A stretch of DNA of 14,320 nt from contig CAYSEV010000034.1 of assembly GCA_964430295.1 (NCBI GenBank), positions 1 to 14,320 of the forward strand. Reading direction: 5' to 3'. Source of the stretch: CAYGFH01 sp964430295 (GTDB lineage: Bacteria > Patescibacteriota > Microgenomatia > UBA10105 > UBA927). Made by a program: the position numbers and the translations under genes. The notes under the pieces are model-generated. The model worked only from the letters and a program-made list of their open reading frames with translations. It had not been told where the DNA came from and ran no database searches. Below are positions 11,134 to 14,320 of the stretch, piece by piece (position 1 is the first letter of the stretch; each line of letters opens with the position of its first letter).

Positions 11134-13335
11134 ATGTCGTCAGAACGGGTTGTTTTACCGGTGGAGGGTCTTACAGAAGCAGGTCTTCGCAGCCGCTTCG
11201 GCAGTGACGTCTCCAAAAATGAATGGTTTCAACCTGACTGCCTTGAACTTCGAAATGCATTGTATACGCTTGCCGAACAACGCGGATGGACACCTGGGGA
11301 AATACAAATGGTAGAGTTGGCCGAAATGGTAGCTATAGAATCGGTAAAGTGGAAGATGGAAAACAAGAAAAAATCCAGATTCGATGGAAGCTCCTGGGCA
11401 TCTCATCTATATGAAATTGCCGTCAGGGTAACAGAGAGGGGGATGGATGCACGGGTAGCAGCCATAGCGCTCATGCATGACGCGATCGAGGATTCCAAAG
11501 ATTACCCCGAAGGATACCAGATAACAGAGGGGTTACTACTTACCTTATTTGCAAAGTACGATCCGACGATTGCCCACTCTGTAGAGCTGTTAACGAAGCT
11601 CAAAACCACCTATCAGGATTCAAATCAGCCACTCAAAACGCATCAGCGGCTCTATGAGCTTATCTCTCATGATCCGTTCAGCATTGTAGTTAAATTAGAG
11701 GACAGGATTCATTATATGAAAACCGCTAGAAAAGGAAAAATGAATCCAAGAAGCATACGCATGAAGGCGGCAGAGACAATGGAGTATTATGTGCCGCTGG
11801 CTGTCGGGTTTGGCATGCACGATATAGCCAGAGAGCTTGGAGACCTATGTGCTCCAAAAATTCTCAAACAAAAACATAACAAAACTGAACATAGAATGCC
11901 GCATAATGAGTCTGCTTATGGCGATTCATTAAGCGTTTTGAATACAAAAATTGCACAATATACGCAGTTGGAAAACGATCATGGCATAACATCATTTTCC
12001 GATAAAATTCCGAATCTGGCTGATGCCTGGAGAGTCTGTCATGGAAAACTGGACAATATAGAAACAGCGTGGATCCCTGCGTATTTTACTGTTGTGCTCA
12101 AGGATCACGATCATCCCCAGTTATATCGCTCCGAATATAGTTTCGTCACGTATGCGCAGCGATTCCTCTCCTATCTGGAAAAAGAAGGGGTTGTTCAATC
12201 TGATGATATGAAACAGTTCTCAGAACTTCTTTCGAGCGGTGTTCAGCGCACAACACATATAGACATACATATTGGTGGCGTTCCTATTCGATTTCGATTT
12301 GTTATGGAAAGTGAGGAAATTAAATGGCAGTCGTCACTTCTTGATGCCCTCTACGAACTGCCCGGGCGGGAACGATATCGTGAAGCTGCACATCAAAAGA
12401 TTCAGCGGCTTCAGCAAATGTTTACGTATTACACTTCATCGGACATGCGAGGATACAGGATGCTGCGCAATTTGAAGGAATGTCTGGAAAAAGGAACAAC
12501 AATCGTTGAGGTTGCAGACGGAGCCGGAGAACACATGGCGTTGCCGGCAAACAGTACCGCACTTGATTTGGCCATAGCCTACCTGGATGCCTCAGATATA
12601 GATTCTATCCTCGCGGTAGAGCGGGAAACACAACCGGATCGTTGGGAAGTTGTTTCGTTTAGCGAAGAGGTATCAGATTTCGGCCATTATCGTATTAAAC
12701 TATCACAGGAAGCTAATCACCATTTGAATGTATCGACTCTGGATGCTGTTGCTACAAAGTATGGATTAGAACAGTTACAATCTGTTATTCGCAAACGGTT
12801 AGGGAAAAATGGAGAAACGGATATGATATTGGCCGAGGACTTGGTAAAACGCGGGAAACAAACAGTATACGGCATATACAAAAGATTAGGCCATGAGGAT
12901 GGAATTAAAGAACCATATATGCGTGCACCCATCCGTATAGCATCGGATGTCATGCGTGATGTGTATATGAAATATCACATCCCCGGTGTAAAACACCAAC
13001 GTGTGGTAAATGCGCTGATACGGATCGGTATGCGTGAGCTTCCGTTGGATTCTGGGCGAACATCAATTGTCTGGAACATAGGAAAAACAATTTACGAAAG
13101 GGAAAAGAAATTTATACCTGTCACTATCCCGGTTCCGCATGCGTCAGGGCAGCTTGGGAAAGTCTCCTCGGCATTTGGAGAACAGGGCATTAATATTCAA
13201 TATCTTGAGGTGGATTTTGATGATGAACTTTCCGCAGAGCCTGATGCGCAGTTGTTTATCCTCATGTCTCCTGCGGATTACAGGAAATATATGCGATTGG
13301 GCGGTATTGATTGGATCAGAAGTATTGCATCATAA
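11134..13335 (+). CDS. RelA/SpoT-family protein: (p)ppGpp hydrolase-type HD domain with degenerate synthetase region, TGS and ACT domains
   Basis: A 733-residue protein with the order of a long RelA/SpoT homologue. The HD domain carries H91 (SHLYEIA), H115-D116 with E119-D120 (ALMHDAIED) and D190-R191 (VVKLEDRIHYMKTA), matching the manganese-binding and catalytic residues of ppGpp hydrolases. MEYYVPLAVGFGMHDIARELGDL (217-239) is the conserved linker. Residues 250-450 stand where the synthetase should be, but I find no RxxD or GYxSxH signature; only HIDIHIGG vaguely recalls EVQIRT. A TGS domain follows (about 453-512, TIVEVADGAGEHMALPANST) and an ACT domain ends the protein (about 659-733). 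It should break down (p)ppGpp, the starvation alarmone; synthesis looks lost. An upstream in-frame ATG at 11071 would add 21 hydrophobic residues but spans the promoter, so 11134 is preferred. Confidence 0.95.
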   Translation: MSSERVVLPVEGLTEAGLRSRFGSDVSKNEWFQPDCLELRNALYTLAEQRGWTPGEIQMVELAEMVAIESVKWKMENKKKSRFDGSSWASHLYEIAVRVTERGMDARVAAIALMHDAIEDSKDYPEGYQITEGLLLTLFAKYDPTIAHSVELLTKLKTTYQDSNQPLKTHQRLYELISHDPFSIVVKLEDRIHYMKTARKGKMNPRSIRMKAAETMEYYVPLAVGFGMHDIARELGDLCAPKILKQKHNKTEHRMPHNESAYGDSLSVLNTKIAQYTQLENDHGITSFSDKIPNLADAWRVCHGKLDNIETAWIPAYFTVVLKDHDHPQLYRSEYSFVTYAQRFLSYLEKEGVVQSDDMKQFSELLSSGVQRTTHIDIHIGGVPIRFRFVMESEEIKWQSSLLDALYELPGRERYREAAHQKIQRLQQMFTYYTSSDMRGYRMLRNLKECLEKGTTIVEVADGAGEHMALPANSTALDLAIAYLDASDIDSILAVERETQPDRWEVVSFSEEVSDFGHYRIKLSQEANHHLNVSTLDAVATKYGLEQLQSVIRKRLGKNGETDMILAEDLVKRGKQTVYGIYKRLGHEDGIKEPYMRAPIRIASDVMRDVYMKYHIPGVKHQRVVNALIRIGMRELPLDSGRTSIVWNIGKTIYEREKKFIPVTIPVPHASGQLGKVSSAFGEQGINIQYLEVDFDDELSAEPDAQLFILMSPADYRKYMRLGGIDWIRSIAS

Positions 13336-13642
13336 TATACTGGTTTATCTTCGCGTTGAGCATTTTCCAGGTGTCAGTGTGAGGGTATAAAAACAACAAA
13401 ACCCTACTAGTTTAAAACAGTAGGGTTTGTCCATGGTCTATGTCTATACCGCATTACCCGTGCGGGAGATATCTCAACCTCGATGGTCGTCGGGACTAAG
13501 AAAACTCCCACACACACAGATTCGAATAATGACCGATAGGTCACTTTTTCCTGCAGGGTCCACGTGTCTGGAAGTTTTTACAAAATCCGAATCAATTCTC
13601 TTTAGGCGAAATCGAGTTGAGTTCGGTTGAATAAGATTATCC
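13336..13642. other. Convergent intergenic region, terminator only
   Basis: Apart from the bidirectional terminator I see no supported gene here. Small structures are the palindrome GAGATATCTC (13466-13475), CCCG-TG-CGGG beside it, and TGACC-GATA-GGTCA (13530-13543) followed by CTTTTT on the plus strand. A TTCGAAT heptamer (13521-13527) recalls a tRNA T-loop, but no pairing stem surrounds it. Open frames on both strands lack a ribosome site or a promoter. Confidence 0.5.
13399..13428. terminator. Bidirectional terminator between the RelA/SpoT-family and membrane protein genes
   Basis: AAACCCTACT (13399-13408) and AGTAGGGTTT (13419-13428) form a perfect 10-bp stem with a ten-base loop. On the minus strand it runs into TTTTGTTGTTTTT, a good T-tract; on the plus strand the tract is only TTTGT. 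It can end both converging transcripts, more efficiently the leftward one. Confidence 0.78.
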
Positions 13643-13867
13643 CTATTTGGCTGGACTGTACTTATTCCAGGCGAATATTGCGGTGAAAACGCCGATGAGT
13701 ACAAGCCCTATCCCACGGGATAAAAATATTTCTCCACCATTTAACATAGTGGTTGATGGGTAATCAACCCACTGCATAGTGGTGAGAAATACTGTAAACA
13801 ATCCAAATAACGCTATGAACGCGCCAAGAATTGTTAGTACCCATCTTACTTTCAAGGGAAAGTTCAT
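13643..13867 (-). CDS. Small membrane protein with two transmembrane helices
   Basis: A 74-residue protein of unknown family. Residues about 9-30 (WVLTILGAFIALFGLFTVFL) and about 50-68 (RGIGLVLIGVFTAIFAW) are hydrophobic and should cross the membrane; the loop between them is short and polar, with one acidic residue on each side of a Gly-Gly. The N terminus (NFPLKVR) is basic, so both ends should lie in the cytoplasm. The start is well supported by AAGGAG (13874-13879 on the minus strand), six bases before the ATG. It lies at the end of a leader of about 290 bases that begins at a consensus promoter and holds a leader ORF and several RNA stems, so its translation or transcription is probably conditional. 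No partner gene is adjacent and the function is unknown. Confidence 0.87.
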   Translation of the reverse strand: MNFPLKVRWVLTILGAFIALFGLFTVFLTTMQWVDYPSTTMLNGGEIFLSRGIGLVLIGVFTAIFAWNKYSPAK

Positions 13868-13873
13868 GGTTTA

Positions 13874-13879
13874 CTCCTT
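13874..13879 (-). promoter_or_regulatory. Shine-Dalgarno of the small membrane protein gene
   Basis: AAGGAG on the minus strand, six bases before the ATG at 13867. It is just 14 bases after the three-way-junction fold and follows the self-complementary ATCATGAT, so access to it could be controlled by RNA structure. Confidence 0.8.
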
Positions 13880-13893
13880 TCTTTATCATGATC

Positions 13894-13948
13894 TTCATCA
13901 GTCGCCCGAGGTCCGCACCTCTTCCCGACGTACGTCGGGACTGATGAA
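13894..13948 (-). promoter_or_regulatory. Three-way-junction RNA fold in the leader of the membrane protein gene
   Basis: Read on the minus strand, TTCATCAGTC (13939-13948) and GACTGATGAA (13894-13903) form a perfect 10-bp closing stem. Inside it are CCGAC-GTAC-GTCGG and GAGGT-GCGG-ACCTC, each five pairs with a tetraloop, joined by GAA and GGGC. This compact 55-base three-way junction is far more ordered than chance would give. Its place before the Shine-Dalgarno suggests a ligand-sensing or translation-control element. It matches no riboswitch class I know. CTGATGA recalls a hammerhead core, but the remaining core is missing. Confidence 0.55.
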
Positions 13949-13969
13949 TTGGGTGATGGTCGTGTCTGT

Positions 13970-13992
13970 GGCGTATGGCTATCCGAGCCGCC
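13970..13992 (-). promoter_or_regulatory. Small nested hairpin within the leader
   Basis: On the minus strand GGCGGCT, CGGAT, AGCC, ATACGCC forms GGCT/AGCC inside GGCG/CGCC. It lies between the leader ORF and the three-way junction and may be a spacer or anti-structure. It is short, so it may be fortuitous. Confidence 0.35.
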
Positions 13993-14005
13993 TGCGACCG
14001 AGGGG

Positions 14006-14053
14006 TCAAAGATGACCTGTGGTGAAAAAGAAGAAGGTCATCTTCTGTTTCAT
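14006..14053 (-). CDS. 15-codon leader peptide with four consecutive Phe codons
   Basis: The peptide reads MKQKMTFFFFTTGHL and ends in TGA. AAGGTG on the minus strand (14060-14065) is a Shine-Dalgarno six bases before the ATG. The run TTC TTC TTT TTC resembles the Phe runs in the attenuation leader peptides of enteric phe operons such as pheL, which also start MK and are 15 residues long. The resemblance is functional, by analogy; relatedness is not claimed. The Phe codons sit in the loop of the hairpin at 14009-14044, so a ribosome stalled there for want of charged tRNA-Phe would break that stem. The next gene, an unknown membrane protein, is not obviously linked to phenylalanine. The coding claim depends on the start signal and position. 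Confidence 0.5.
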   Translation of the reverse strand: MKQKMTFFFFTTGHL

Positions 14054-14065
14054 TCAGGTCACCTT
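14009..14065 (-). promoter_or_regulatory. Switch-like region with two mutually exclusive stems
   Basis: On the minus strand the arm AGGTCATCTT (14009-14018) can pair perfectly with AAGATGACCT (14035-14044), a 10-bp stem around the Phe codons. It can also pair with AAGGTGACCT (14056-14065), with one G-U pair, which covers the Shine-Dalgarno of the leader ORF. The two partners are near-identical direct repeats 21 bases apart, so only one pairing can form at a time. This is a typical arrangement for a regulatory switch. Confidence 0.5.
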
Positions 14066-14078
14066 TTTTCAAAAAAGA

Positions 14079-14107
14079 AGTATCTGCAGAAAAATGGTAA
14101 TGTGCAA
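14079..14107 (-). promoter_or_regulatory. Possible secondary promoter inside the leader
   Basis: On the minus strand TTGCAC (14102-14107) and GATACT (14079-14084) are 17 bases apart. A start near 14072 would put the leader ORF right at the 5' end of the transcript. Each box matches at only four of six bases, so this is tentative. Confidence 0.3.
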
Positions 14108-14108
14108 A
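14095..14108 (-). repeat. 14-base motif, copy 2
   Basis: Identical to the minus-strand TTTGCACATTACCA at 10821-10834. Here it lies about 60 bases after the main promoter and just before the leader ORF. Confidence 0.6.
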
Positions 14109-14160
14109 AAATAAACTATGTATCGATATAAAGCTGCAAATAGCTCGCACCGATTTGTGG

Positions 14161-14188
14161 ATTATAACACTATAGGGTATTTTGTCAA
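14161..14188 (-). promoter_or_regulatory. Consensus sigma70-type promoter for the membrane protein leader
   Basis: On the minus strand TTGACA (14183-14188) and TATAAT (14161-14166) are both perfect, 16 bases apart. The start should be near 14154, giving a leader of about 290 bases before the ATG at 13867. Such a strong promoter with such a long structured leader implies control after initiation. Confidence 0.92.
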
Positions 14189-14190
14189 GC

Positions 14191-14229
14191 CAAAGAGACG
14201 TCGCTACGGCGACATATGTGGCAGTACGC
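14191..14229 (-). repeat. Intergenic hairpin element, copy 2
   Basis: Copy of the element at 10837-10875: GTCGC-TACG-GCGAC here versus GTCGC-TGGC-GCGAC there, with shared flanks CAA, GA, ACATA, GTG and GTACGC. It abuts the -35 of the strong promoter, so it could be an operator or upstream insulator. Confidence 0.62.
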
Positions 14230-14252
14230 CTTGCAAGCTCGGCTACTGCCAC
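14218..14252. repeat. 9-bp inverted repeat hairpin between terminator and promoter
   Basis: GTGGCAGTA (14218-14226) and TACTGCCAC (14244-14252) are perfect inverted copies with an inner GCC/GGC stem. On the minus strand it follows directly after the T-tract of the terminator at 14253, and on the plus strand an A-tract follows it, so it is not itself a terminator. The equivalent place at the other locus (10876-10907) also holds an imperfect hairpin. Confidence 0.68.
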
Positions 14253-14302
14253 AAAAAAAATCCCTAGATCAGTCAGACGCGTTTGTCTGAGATATAAGGA
14301 TT
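14253..14302 (-). terminator. Rho-independent terminator of a minus-strand gene beyond the right edge
   Basis: On the minus strand AAATCCTTATATCTCAGAC pairs with GTCTGACTGATCTAGGGATTT around the loop AAACGC (with two mismatches and a two-base bulge). It is followed by eight T (14253-14260). It indicates a leftward gene ending just outside the window. Confidence 0.8.
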
Positions 14303-14320
14303 TATGTTTGTTTGTATCTT

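Noticed and set aside
10576..11207. Plus-strand frames of 103 and 107 codons (from 10576 and 10884) before the RelA/SpoT-family gene
   Set aside because: They are antisense to the Cys/His-rich gene and the short terminated unit, cross several hairpins and lack start signals.
13521..13527. TTCGAAT resembling a tRNA T-loop
   Set aside because: Flanking bases do not pair into a T-stem and no anticodon or acceptor arm can be built around it.
13427..13704. Open frames on both strands between the terminator and the membrane protein gene
   Set aside because: No Shine-Dalgarno, promoter or recognisable protein feature; treated as intergenic.
13894..13948. Hammerhead ribozyme, suggested by CTGATGA
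   Set aside because: The CTGATGA is fully paired in a 10-bp stem and the other core elements (stem II followed by GAAA and a cleavage triplet) are not found.
13764..14252. 162-codon open frame on the minus strand overlapping the membrane protein gene
   Set aside because: It runs through the consensus promoter and the structured leader, has no ribosome site and a composition unlike real proteins here. The 74-residue frame with AAGGAG is the better gene.

Overview
The window looks like a piece of a bacterial chromosome, probably from an uncultivated, divergent lineage. A Patescibacteria/CPR group, for example one related to Peregrinibacteria, would fit, but this is inference. The reasons are: UGA is used as a stop (ndk ends in TGA), which argues against the SR1/Gracilibacteria code; conserved enzymes (NDK, RelA/SpoT, M16 peptidase) are recognisable but divergent; about half of the proteins resemble nothing I can name; and several genes appear to be transcribed from a near-perfect sigma70 -10 box placed 7-9 bases before the ATG, so that the mRNA would be leaderless. 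No insertion sequence, phage gene, CRISPR array, tRNA or rRNA was seen.

Left part, plus strand (1-8984): the tail of a gene and its terminator; a methyltransferase-like protein; an M16 zinc peptidase; a cysteine-rich exported protein built of three CX3C modules with a Pro/Thr linker; an unrecognised 284-residue protein; nucleoside diphosphate kinase (ndk); and a 1439-residue protein joining a long helical, weakly repetitive N-terminal half to a flavin-type dinucleotide-binding domain. These genes are closely spaced, but most have their own promoter-like signals.

Middle part (9105-11084, minus strand): a Nudix-like protein with a basic tail, a structured intergenic stretch, a 68-residue Cys/His-rich protein preceded by a 50-base hairpin with a U-tract, and a short terminated transcription unit that diverges from the RelA/SpoT-family gene (11134-13335, plus). 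The RelA/SpoT protein keeps the HD hydrolase residues but I see no synthetase signature.

Right end (13643-14302, minus strand): a 74-residue two-helix membrane protein with a strong Shine-Dalgarno, transcribed from a consensus promoter about 290 bases upstream. The long leader holds a 15-codon ORF with four consecutive Phe codons and its own Shine-Dalgarno, two mutually exclusive pairings, and a three-way-junction fold just before the gene. It looks like an attenuation or riboswitch-type leader and is the best candidate here for an undescribed regulatory system. A roughly 39-base hairpin element and a 14-base motif are shared between this leader region and the one ahead of the 68-residue Cys/His-rich protein.
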